Source: Ipomoea triloba
Lineage: Eukaryota > Streptophyta > Magnoliopsida > Solanales > Convolvulaceae
Direction of reading: 5' to 3'
NCBI RefSeq assembly: GCF_003576645.1
Contig: NC_044917.1
Coordinates: 9,633,680-9,697,679 of the forward strand
Length of the DNA stretch: 64,000 nt
The position numbers and the translations under genes are program-made. This document shows positions 23,014 to 35,000 of this stretch, piece by piece. Below the pieces are notes generated by a model. It was not told the origin of the DNA, made no database searches, and was given only the letters and a program-made list of their open reading frames with translations. Positions within the stretch are counted from its first letter, which is position 1; each line of letters starts with the position of its first letter.

Positions 23014-26000
23014 GATTTAAACCAATTAATATTAAATGTCAAATGCCATATTTATATTCCTTGAAACTTGTATTGCATTGGGCAACCCAAAAGTTATATT
23101 CCTTGAAACTTGTATTGCATTGGGCAACCCAAAAGTTCATTGAGACTTGTTTTGTATTGCATTGGGCAACCCAAAAGTTCATTGAGACTTGTTCCTTGAG
23201 ACTTGCACTATACCAAAAGTTCATTGAGACTTGTTCCTTGAGACTTGCACTATATTGGGCAGCTCAAGAGTCCTGTTCCTTGAGACTTGCACTATATTGG
23301 GCAGCTCAAGAGTCCTTTCTTTTTCTTTTTTTCTTTTTGAGTCCTTCTTTCTATGTATGTATATATATACAGAGAGGCATAGAAAAATCAGACTACATAT
23401 GTACAGGGAAAATATAGAATATACACCTTTCAACCTCTAAACTGGGATCGGAGGTAAAAGTCAGTGCTTGGGCTAGGTTTAGGGAGCAGCGGCGACACCA
23501 CGACAAGAAGTCCGGTCGCCATCGGAGGGCTCACGCGCCGTCACGCGCCACCATCTCCGAACTGCTCCTCCGTCACGCGCCGGCGCGTGCGGTTGTTTCC
23601 GGCGACTTCGCCGGCCGTTTTGTTCTAGGCGAGGCGAGTAGATTAGGCGGTCGTTGTCAACCGCCCAGACGCCTTGATAACACTATACCAAATATATATT
23701 CCATAACACTTCCCCTCAAGTTGGAGCATAGATATTAATCATGCCCAACTTGTTACACAAATCACTAATAACCCAAAATAACTAAATAACGAACTTACTC
23801 AAACATAACTCATATCTCATTTAGGAGACTTCCCTTGAACAAAAGCTTTGCACGCCACCAATACCTAAGGACAGTTGGGTGAACTCGACATGGACCGACC
23901 AAGCTTGGGATTGGACACTCCCCCTGCAACAGATGCTTGGACGCCATCAATACCTACGAACAGTTGGGTGAACTCGACGTGGATCGAACAAGCTTGGTAT
24001 TGGACACTCCCCTGAACCGATAGCTTGAATCGCCACCAATACCGCAAACTCCGGGTGAACACAACGTGGACCATACAAGCTTGAACACACAAGGTAAAGA
24101 AGACAAACTCCAAACCGGAGGACACAAATTCTTTACCAACGAAAGGGAAACATGCCCCAAACGACAATGAGCATCAAAAAGGGGTTGAGAACAACAAAAC
24201 AAGCAACGAACTCCAACTCAGCAAACTCATTAGCAAAGATGCAGATGCATCAGACTCAGCCATATCCAAAAAAAAAAAAAGAAAAAAAATTACAAGTACA
24301 CAAAATTCAAGCCTGAATGTGTACGAGACAAAGTGACCGTGAAGCAAAAAATAAAAAAGATCACACACAAACCAAGTCCAGATCCGAGACAAACGAACTT
24401 AGGCGACCCAGGAGCAGTTGACCAAAACGTTTTCCAGTCGTTGGAGGAGCCTCACGCGCCGGTGCGTAGGAGAGTGGCAGCGGGTGACAACAACAGAGCG
24501 AAAAAAAATTTATAGTAAAGAGAGGATTTCAGAATATGTTAGTCTTATACTTTCATATAGAAAAGAGAATACAAAGCCCTATAAATAGGTGCTAGAAGAC
24601 TACGAATAGGAAACAAGTTTCCATATGCCTACCTACCTAAATCCCTAAGACTGCCTAATCTATAGAGATTCCATATACCAAATATATATTCCATAACAAG
24701 GTTCTGCCTCACTAGCAGGTGGTTTGCCACCACCAGACATTCAATCACTCAATTTCAATAATTTGGTTAGAGGAGTGCACACATAAATAAATAAATGAGA
24801 AATCAAAGGATACATGAAATTAAGTCACCTAGAGTATATCAAACAAATTATGTACCTTTTAATGAGCTGTTAATATACTAACATCATTTTGCAATCAAAT
24901 GGATCTTTTCAATACCAAAAGGCAGATATTGAGAAAATTAAGGAAAATATTGAGCTGACCATATTTTTCTGCCTGGCACTATTTTGGAAATGACTAAAAC
25001 ACTCACTATATATTTAGAGTAAGAGTACATCTATCAATAGAATAACAAAAATAAAAGAAATATATAATGATAAATATTACTACTGCAAAACTTCTAATAA
25101 GAAATGTTCCTTAATCAAGATACAGATGAATACACACGGCACTCTTGAGCTGAAGTTAAAAAGCAGGATTTCTAGTCTCCTAAGGTTTAATGAATATTTT
25201 CTACATTTGTTGTAAGAAGTTGAATTGTAATGAAATAATGGAGAAAGTCAGCATGGCATTTATCAGTGAAGCTAGTCTTGCAAAAGCTCTCACTAACTAA
25301 CCTTTTTTGCATATAATGAAAGTAGCAGGTTATGAACACCAGGATCTTCATTCTGCAGTCGGTGCACACAATACTCCAGATATTTTATAACTTCATGGGT
25401 TTCATTCCTACAAATAGAATGCAGAAGAAAGATAACAAGCCACAAATCAACAAAGATAGAATTGAATTTTGAGATGCATCATGTAATGATCCATTCCAGA
25501 GAAAACTTGGAGTAAAAGATGCAATAAGTATCAAGTATATTATAAATAACATAAAATAATGAAACAAGGCCCACTATCATAATAGATTAACTAAAACATA
25601 CCAGTGTAAAGAAATTTAGCTTTGCTCAAAAGAGTATTTTTAACCCACCCACAAGATTTGTAACCATACTGGGCAGAACAGTGGTGGCTCAATCCAGTTC
25701 AAAAAAAAGACAACAACTTGTATAAACAACAAAGACAAGCATGCTTTTCTCCAACATTACTCACTATAATCTATTGTATAGTTGTATCTGTGATTACCAT
25801 GTCAATCTTTCCTCACTATTTACTATTTCAGCTACTGCTATCAATTCAAGAAAATAATCTAAGAAAGAAATGTGCATTACATTGCATGTGGCTCACTTGA
25901 ATAACGCATCATGGCAGGAATGAGTTTTCTCGGGTTCAAATTTTTAGTAGTCATCCATGACTCAACAGTTTCATAGGCATCAAGCATGATAAGGTCTGGT

Positions 26001-29000
26001 GCAAACTTGTACTGCAAAGAGAAGTCAGTCTCCAACAACATTATCATAAGTCCTAGTCGTTACAAAAACATATTAAAATGCACAAGCAAGTGAAAATTAA
26101 AGGAACAAATAAGTTGAAAGAGAAAGTAAATAACTATGTGCAGAAACAATAACGTACCTGAAGATCTATTGAGATATTAGGCTTCTGAAGAACTTGCAGG
26201 GCTTTCTTTGCTTCTCCTTGCTATACATGATAAAAAGATGCACAAATAAGGTTCAAGCCTGTAACTAATGATCAGACCACCAAACACTAGATGCTATCAT
26301 GCACGGAAACTCCAAAAGGGTACCCTGTTTCGTCTCCAAAACTCACAGAAACTCATTCAAAAACGTTTTCCTAATAAACCAAAAGTTTCTGAAAAAATTT
26401 GGGCTGTTTTCTAAATAAGAAAATGTTAGGAAACACATTTCCTGATCTGGAAATCCGTTTTCGGACCATTTAAAAAGTTTGGGCCAAATCTTAAAATTTC
26501 TTCAAACCCTATTTTTGATAGACATAGCTGACTATGATCCCCCGACACTGCTTTTCTCTGCTTCTCTTCGTCTTCTATACGAAAGAATATTATGATGACA
26601 AATAAAAAATGGGGGATGTTAGAGACAAATTTTCGAGAATAGAAGATGTTGGCATCCTCGAGTTTGCCAACCTATCTTTGGATGAACCTACGCTGGAGTC
26701 TGTATTTTTTTTATGGAGATTTTAATTAAAACATGGTTGTTGAAGTTTAAAAATATTTTAAATTTTGGATATTGGATATTCTATTAGATGCTGTGATGTT
26801 TAACTATTTATTACTAATTTAGTACATTACTTTTAAAATTTTATTTATTAGTGTTGTACTTTTCTTCATGAAACTAGTAGTAGATAATTAATATTTATAC
26901 ATATTTAATATATAAAATATTGACAAATATATCCCTATATTTTTTTATATTTGTGCATTTCCCTCACGTTTTGTTTCCTACATTTTTTCACATTGGTGTT
27001 TCCATGTTACCCATTTCTAGTTTCTGTGCAACATAGACTAGATGAATTACAAAGTACAAACATCTATAGAGCAGTAGTTCCTTTCCCTACTAAATCACAT
27101 TAAAATTAGTAAGAGAATGCATGTAAGACATCTAACATAAAGTCACATATTGCTCCTTTCCCCTCACTTTTCTTAAACCAAACATAAAGTTGAAGTCAAC
27201 AAAAAAACCAACAATTCATTTGACCAATGGTTATAATCTATGAACTTTTTACCTTCAAAATTCAAATAATTATTGACATCAAACACTATAATTTCAAGAA
27301 TAACAGGATCCCATCACCCATTGAAAGGATAAATAAATAAATAAACAAAAGAGGTGAGGAACCAAATTTGTGAATATTGAGAAGATAATAAATAAATTAA
27401 GCACATATGTATAACATATGAATGAAAGCACAAAATAGTTCAAGAATCTATGTAAGATTCCTACATTTAAAGTACTTCACGAAAATCATGGGATAAGAAT
27501 CAAAAAGTGCCATAAGCCCATAATATTGAAAGAAACCATAAATGGTAAAGAAAAAAAGAACATGCCTATTTGCGAGCCTAACAAGATTTTAAAAAACCAG
27601 GAACCAAAAAGATACCTGAATATAATGATGAACAACAATCTCATATTGCTCCTTCAGGCCAGCAAAAAAGACCAATTCATCAACTCTACCATAGCTGCAA
27701 GGAGATATAATTTTTATGTTAAAAGTTTGAGTAGGTAATACATATTCCATTATATTTTACAAAACAAACTAGTAATTTATAAGATATCATTCATGCAATA
27801 GATATTTTAAAACATCACATATACAGAGAAGCAATTAATGACAAATTACAATATACTTAGACTTCAAACAACGTTACAGATATTAGTAATTTCTGCACTT
27901 ATGACAAAATATTAAAAATTACTTGTTGAAAAAGGAAGGAAAACACTTTTTTTACCCATTGATGAACATGTAAATGAACACACTTTAGCTTTGATTTATT
28001 TGTCTTTTTTTTTGTGTGTGTGCTTGTAGAGAGATAGTTTTAATTGAATTTATCTATACTTTACTATTTAGTTGCGGTCTTATGTATGTCTTGAATGATT
28101 TCGTTCATGTACGTACCACATTTTGATAATTTTTGGAGATATAGAAATATCTTAAACACTCTTTGAGTTTTGGAATCCTTGGAACTTTCCTAATAGAGAT
28201 TATCGTAGTTGTTGCCACTTCAGGTAATACCAATACTTGCCTAGTCTCTTCAACTTCCAAGTGGGTTATCAATTCGCGTGCCACGGATCATATGACAGGT
28301 AACTCTAGCTTCGTATCTACCTTTCAATCTTCTCCATCCACTTCCCATGTCACTTTAGCTTATGGGTCCACCTCAAGGGTGCTTGGGATGGCATTGCTAC
28401 TCCAACTCCTGATCATCTGCTATCCTCTGTCTTGAGCCTTCCCAACTTGTCTTTTAATTTGATTTCTGTTAGTCAAATCACTCATGCTTTGAACTGTTCT
28501 GGAACTTTTTTCCCTACTCACTGCATGTTTCAGGATCTTATGACGAAGCAGATTATTGGTAAAGGACATGAGTCTGGTGGCCTCTATATTCTTGATTCCA
28601 ATATTCCAAGAACCGTTGCCTACTTCGAGATGGTTACTCCCTTTGAAGCCCATTGTCACTTGGGACACCCTTCTTTACCTCTGTGAAAAGATGTGTCCGC
28701 AATTTCATAAGGTGTCTTCTTTAAATTGTGAGTCTTGTTAGCTTGCTAAACATCATCGAGTTAGTTTAAGTCCTAGAGTCAATAAACGAGCAAATGCTCC
28801 ATTTGAGTTAGTTCATTATTGTTGAGAATTATTTTATGCTAGTGGTATTTAATTATTATACCTTTATGCTAGTATTAGGTAGTGTTATCAGTATTAGGCT
28901 TAGTGGAAGAAATTAAGGAAGTAGTGCAGCATTATACTGCAGGATTTAAGGGAGCTCTGTCTTCCTCATGTGTATATATATATATGTAATCAGCTAATAA

Positions 29001-32000
29001 TAAATATATAGAATTTTCTTCACCATGATCTGATTTTACATGGTATCAGAGCCTAAGATTCTAGGCTATTTTCTTTCCATTTCTGAAAAACACCATCTTT
29101 TCCGGCAACCCGCGACTGATTTATCTCGTTCCGACTTACTTCCGGCTAGTGTGTGAGGAAACTAGCACCACAGCCTCACTCGGAACCTTGTCGCGAAGCC
29201 AGGCCAGGAATTCCGTCATCATCTGCCGACGCACGCGCCGCCACGCGCCACCGCCATCGCCGGAAATTGCAGACTGTTTTCTGGCCAGATCTCTCTCCTC
29301 CGGTCTCCGATCAAGCTGCCGTTTTCTCCCCTGGTTTCGTCTCAAGGAGACGCAGCTAACAGTGTTTTCCAGATTGTTCGCCGGCGCCGGTCAACGCCGG
29401 TCAACGGCACTGTTCCGGTCAGAGGTACTGTTCCGGTGAAACCTTCCAGTTCAGTCGACGATTCCTCTTTCACTCACTTGCTAATATTCTTTTTGTCAAC
29501 CATGTCTTCAACTGGTACTGAAGAAACTTCTGGCAGTGTTGAGAATGTTATTTCTAGCTCAGTGTTTGTACCTAATTTATCTGGAAATCCAGTTATTACC
29601 TCTGAAAAATTATGTGGGTCACAAAACTACCATTCTTGGTCCGATGCAGTTGAAATGTGGTTTATGGGCCAAGGTGTTAGTGACCATTTGGAAAAGGGGG
29701 TAGAAAAGGTTCCAGAAAATGAGAGGGCAATTTGGAAAAGAGTGGATGCCCAACTTTGTAGTCTCCTGTGGCAATCCCTTTCACCTGAGTTAATTCAACT
29801 GTTCAGAGTTTTTAAAACATGTGTTGAGGTATGGAATCAAGCTAAGTCCTTATACACTAATGATGTTTCTCAATGTTACACAGTTGTTAATAATTTGGTT
29901 AACTTAAAGAAGGATGGTATGAGTATGGAAGCCTTTCTGGGGAAAACTCAAGGTTTATTAACTGAGTTTAATAAGCTGTTACCAACTGGAGGGACACCTG
30001 CAGAACAGATTGCCCAACGTGAAAATTTTTTTATTGTTTTTGTTTTATCTAAACTAGGCCCTGAGTTTGAGAATACTCGAAACCAGATTCTTGGAGATAA
30101 TGTTGTACCAGGGATCCAAGAATTGTTCAAACGTCTTCTTCAAGTGACTTCTTTTCCTAGTGAGACTTCTGCACCAACCACAGGCCAATCTGCTCTTGTG
30201 ATCCAAGGAGGTCGAGGTAACAATTTGGGCAACCGAAATAAAGACCGTAGTGGGCAGAAAAACACTAGATATTGTGATTACTGCAATAGATCTGGACACA
30301 CGCGGGATCGATGCTGGAAGCTGCACGGGAGACCAGTGCCTGCCCCTACAAATGTGGCTCAGCTCAAACAAGAAGATTCAGGTTCTAAAACTATCTCTCT
30401 TGCAGAATATGAAGAGTTTGCCCGATTTAAAGCTAGTGCCCAAGCTGCTGTTGTCACTCCTATAGCTCACACCAAAGAGACTCACACAGCCCTTGTTTCT
30501 CAATCTGGACCTCTTGGGTCATGGGTCCTTGATTCAGGTGCTTCTGAACATATCTGTGGTAATTCTTCTTTATTAACCCTTTTCACAGATTCTAAGCCTC
30601 TTCCATCCATTGTGTTTGGTAATGGATCCATATGTACTGCTCATGGTGTTGGTAAAGCAAGGCCTCTTCCTAATTTACCTTTATCATCAGTTTTGTATAT
30701 ACCTACATGTCCTTTTAACTTGATTTCCATTCATCAACTTACTCACTCTTTGGATTGCCTAGTCACCTTTTCTTCTGATTCTGTTATTATACAGGACCGT
30801 CGTTCGGGGAAGACGATTGGCTCGGGGTATGAATCAAAAGGACTATACCGCCTATCCACTCCTGCTTCCGCTGTCTGTAATGCTACTGTTTCTCCTTCCC
30901 TTACTCATTGTCGTCTAGGTCATCCAAGTTTGAAGAAACTACAACAACTTGAACCAAGTCTCTCAAAGTTGTCTTCACTAGAGTGTGAATCTTGTCAGTA
31001 TGGAAAACATTCTAGAACCTCATTTCCTGAACGGGTCAATAAAGTGTCTTCGTCTCCTTTTTCTTTAGTTCACAGTGATATTTGGGGTCCTAGTCGTGTC
31101 ACATCTGTGTTAGGTTTTAAGTATTTTGTTACTTTTATTGATGACTTTTCTCGTTGTACTTGGGTTTTCCTAATGCAACGACGATCTGAATTGTTCAACA
31201 TCTTTCAAAAGTTTCATAATGAAATTAAAAATCAATTTGGAGTGTCTATTAAAATTCTTCGGAGTGATAATGCCAGGGAATATTTCAATACTCCTTTGTC
31301 TACCCTTCTTGACTCCGAGGGTATTCTCCACGAATCTTCTTGTCCGGACACACCACAACAAAATGGTGTGTCTGAACGAAAAAATAGACATCTAGTGGAG
31401 ACTGCTCGGACTATGCTTCTTCACTATAAGGTCCCTTCTTGTTTCTGGGGAGATGCTATCCTTCATTCATGTTATCTTATTAACCGTATGCCATCGTCTG
31501 TTTTACACGGCAAAATACCTTACCACTTGTTGTTTCCTCAAGAGCCATTACACAAGCTTCCACTCAAGGTTTTTGGTTGCACTTGCTTTGTTCAGGATAT
31601 TACTCCTGGCCGTGATAAACTCGCACCCAAGTCTTTGAAATGTATTTTTGTGGGATACTCTAGGGTTCAAAAAGGGTTCAGATGTTATTGCCCTGACACA
31701 CGACGATTCTATGTATCACCAAATGTTACCTTCTTTGAGAACACTCCATTCTTTTCATCTGACTCTACAGGGGTTGTGGATCCTTTTTCTGATGTCTTAC
31801 CGGTTCCCTCGTTTGAAGGGGGGATAGAAATACCACTTCCTAGTGTCCTACCTCCCACTCCATCACAAACCCAAACTCCATCACAAACCCAAACTGTTTC
31901 TCCTTTCTAGTTCACTTATCATCGTCGGTCAACACTACCACCGACCACTACTGCTGCAGACATTGAACCTGCTGATTCATCTCCTGAGCTGTCTCTTCCC

Positions 32001-35000
32001 TTGGATCCGGTTCCTGCTCCAGTTTCCAGTCCTCCCATTGCTAGTCGGGTAGGTAACAGGTCTACCCGCAATCCCTATCCTATATATAATTTTGTCTCTT
32101 ATCACCGTTTTTCCCCTGTTTATAATGCCTTCATCTCCAGTTTATCATCTGTTTCTGTTCCAAAATCGGTTAAGGAGGCTTTCTCTCATCCTGATTGGCA
32201 ACAAGCTATGGTTGATGAAATGGCGGCCTTACATTCATCAGGAACTTGGGACTTGGTTCCATTACCTCCTGGCAAAACAGTTGTTGGTTGTCGATGGGTC
32301 TATAACGTCAAAGTTGGACCGGATGGACAGGTAGACAGATTCAAAGCTCGACTAGTAGCAAAGGGGTACACTCAAGTGTTTGGCGTTGATTACACCGATA
32401 CATTCTCACCTGTGGCCAAGATCTCTTCCATCAGGATTTTTCTCTCTATTGCAGCTATACATCATTGGCCTCTTTACCAGTTAGACATCAAGAATGCATT
32501 CTTACATGGGGATCTCAAAGAGGAAGTATATATGGAACAACCTCCTGGTTTTGTTGCTCAAGGGGGGAAGAATAGCTTTGTTTGCAAATTAAAACGCTCT
32601 CTTTATGGATTGAAACAGTCTCCACGTGCCTGGTTTGGACGTTTTAGCACAGTTCTACAAGATTTTGGGTTAATTCAGAGCAAAGTGGATCATTCTGTGT
32701 TCTATCGGCATCAACAAAGTAAAAGTATTTATCTTGTTGTTTATGTCGATGATATTGTTATCACAGGAAATGATGCGGAAGGAATGGTTCAATTAAAGCA
32801 ACATCTTTTCGAACACTTTGAGACAAAAGATCTTGGAAAATTGAAGTACTTCTTAGGGATAGAAGTTGCCCAATCAAAGCAAGGGATTTGTATATCTCAA
32901 CGTAAATATGCTTTAGACATATTAGAGGAAACAGGTATGCTTGATTGCAGACCAATTGATACTCCCATGGATCCTAATATTAAGCTTGTACCAGAACAAG
33001 GGAAGCTTTTTTCAGATCCAGGAAGATATCGAAGGTTGGTTGGAAAACTGTTGTACTTAACAGTCACCCGTCCTGACATTTCTTTTGCAATAAGTATCGT
33101 GAGTCAATTTTTGGCCTCTCCATGTGACAGCCATTGGGATGCTGTCATAAGGATTCTACGATACATCAAGAAGTCTCCCGGAACCGGAGTGTTATATAAA
33201 GATCATGGAAACACAGAGATTATTGGTTATACTGATGCAGATTGGGCTGGATGCCCTTGGGATAGAAAATCAACATCAGGATACTGTGTTTTTCTTGGAG
33301 GCAACCTAATATCTTGGAAAAGTAAGAAGCAAAATGTGGTGGCTCGATCAAGTGCAGAGGCAGAATATCGGTCAATAGCTTTGGGGACGTGTGAACTAAT
33401 CTGGTTAAAGCATCTCCTATCTGAATTGAAATTCTCCACAAAAGGACCAATTAAATTGTTGTGCGACAATCAAGCAGCTTTACATATTGCATCCAATCCT
33501 GTCTTTCATGAGAGAACAAAACACATCGAGATTGATTGTCATTTTGTTCGTGAAAAGATTGCATCCGGGGAAATTGTTACCTCATTTGTAGGTACAAACG
33601 ATCAGTTGGCTGACATCTTCACTAAAGCTTTAAGAGGTCCCAGAGTTGAATATTTGTGTAACAAGCTTGGAGCTTTCGACATTCACGCTCCAGCTTGAGG
33701 GGGGATGTTGAGAATTATTTTATGCTAGTGGTATTTAATTATTATACCTTTATGCTAGTATTAGGTAGTGTTATCAGTATTAGGCTTAGTGGAAGAAATT
33801 AAGGAAGTAGTGCAGCATTATACTGCAGGATTTAAGGGAGCTCTGTCTTCCTCATGTGTATATATATAGATGTAATCAGCTAATAATAAATATATAGAAT
33901 TTTCTTCACCATGATCTGATTTTACAATTATGATGTTTGGGGTCCATGTCGTGTTATGTCTAAATCTGGGTTTCAATACTTTGTTACTTTTGTTGACGAT
34001 TATTCTCATATGATTTGGGTATATTTCATGAGGAGTCGGTCTGAATTGTTTTCTCATTTTCGTGCTTTTTGTGCTGAGATAAAAACGCAATTTCATATTC
34101 CTGAGCGTATCTTGCGAAGTGATAATGCGAAAGAGTACTTTTCTGAACCCTTTTCCTCTTATATGTGTGAACATGGTCTTTTACATCAATCATCTTGTGT
34201 TGACACTGCATCTCAAAATTGGGTTGTTGAAAGAAAAAACACACTCCATCTCCATCATCTTGTGTTGACACTCTATCTCCTATTCCAAATGCAAGTTCCC
34301 AACACTTTCGGGCTGATGCAATTTCTACTGCATGTTTTTTGATTAACCGTATGCAATCTTCGGTATTACGTGGAACAACACCCTATCAGTGTCTCTTCTC
34401 ACAAAAGTCTAGGTTTCCTATTCCACCAAAAACGTTTGGTTTTACTTGTTATGTGAGAGATGTTAGGCATCATATCCCGAAGTTTGATCCAAAATCTCTA
34501 AAATGAATCTTTCTGGGATATTTTCTTGTCCAAAAGGGGTATAGGTGTTACTATTCATCCACGGGAAGATATCTAGTGTTGATTAATGTAACCTTTCATG
34601 AAGATGTTCCCTTTTCACTTCCTTCAACTTCTACAAGCCACGGGGACGATGATGATGTTCTCATCTATATGGTTACCACCACTTCCATTTCTATCCCTAC
34701 TTCACGACCGCCAATCACTCAGGTCTATTGTCGTAAGCAACAGTCTGTCCCTCCAGAAATATTTACTCCCAACCCGAATACTTCTTTAGCTCCCGACACA
34801 TTGCCCGTCTCATATCCTAAGCCGGCTTCTTAGTTGGATGATCTAGATGACTTGCCAATAGCCCTTTGCAAAGGTAAAAGATCTTGTACTTATCTTGTTT
34901 CACATTTTTCTCTTATATTCACTTACCTCCTATTTCCTGCTCCTTTATTGCGTCCCTTAAATCCATACAAACTCCTAAAACTATAAAACAAGCCTTGTCC

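Larger units (their letters stand above)
21600..24715. mobile_element. Nested transposon cluster in VPS18 intron 17 (outer short-LTR element)
   Basis: The outer element is in plus orientation. Its left LTR-like segment (about 21605-21765) and right LTR-like segment (starting TGCTTGC at 22529) share 'gaaaaccctagtgtaac', 'ggcatcagaata'-type and 'tttttcat.tatta' phrases. A degenerate primer-site-like 'tgatattagagctc' follows the left LTR (about 21823), and a purine tract (ctgagggagag) precedes the right one. The interior (about 21770-22528) has no gag or pol. The right LTR is split after 22734 by a second element and resumes after 24698 (both halves approach 'ttctgcctc'). This is a TRIM-like nonautonomous LTR element; exact ends are approximate. 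Confidence 0.65.
28820..33926 (+). mobile_element. Young, near-complete Ty1/copia retrotransposon B
   Basis: The two LTRs are each 221 bp, 28820-29040 and 33706-33926, starting TGTTGAGAAT and ending TTTTACA. By eye they differ at only one base (T/G inside the TATATA tract). The 5-bp target duplication ATTAT (28815-28819 and 33927-33931) is perfect. The primer-binding site TGGTATCAGAGC (29041-29052) directly follows the 5' LTR and matches initiator tRNA-Met, and the polypurine tract (gaggggggat) ends at 33705. One long frame covers gag and pol and is broken by a single in-frame TAG. Near-identical LTRs imply a recent insertion. Confidence 0.97.

Noticed and set aside
23043..23417. 124-codon repetitive open frame (LVLHWATQK repeats) as a protein
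   Set aside because: It is a tandem DNA repeat read in frame inside a nonautonomous element, and the minus strand is equally open.
29436..29501. Longer start of copia B gag at 29436
   Set aside because: The codon is GTG; the first ATG in frame is 29502, followed by a typical gag sequence.
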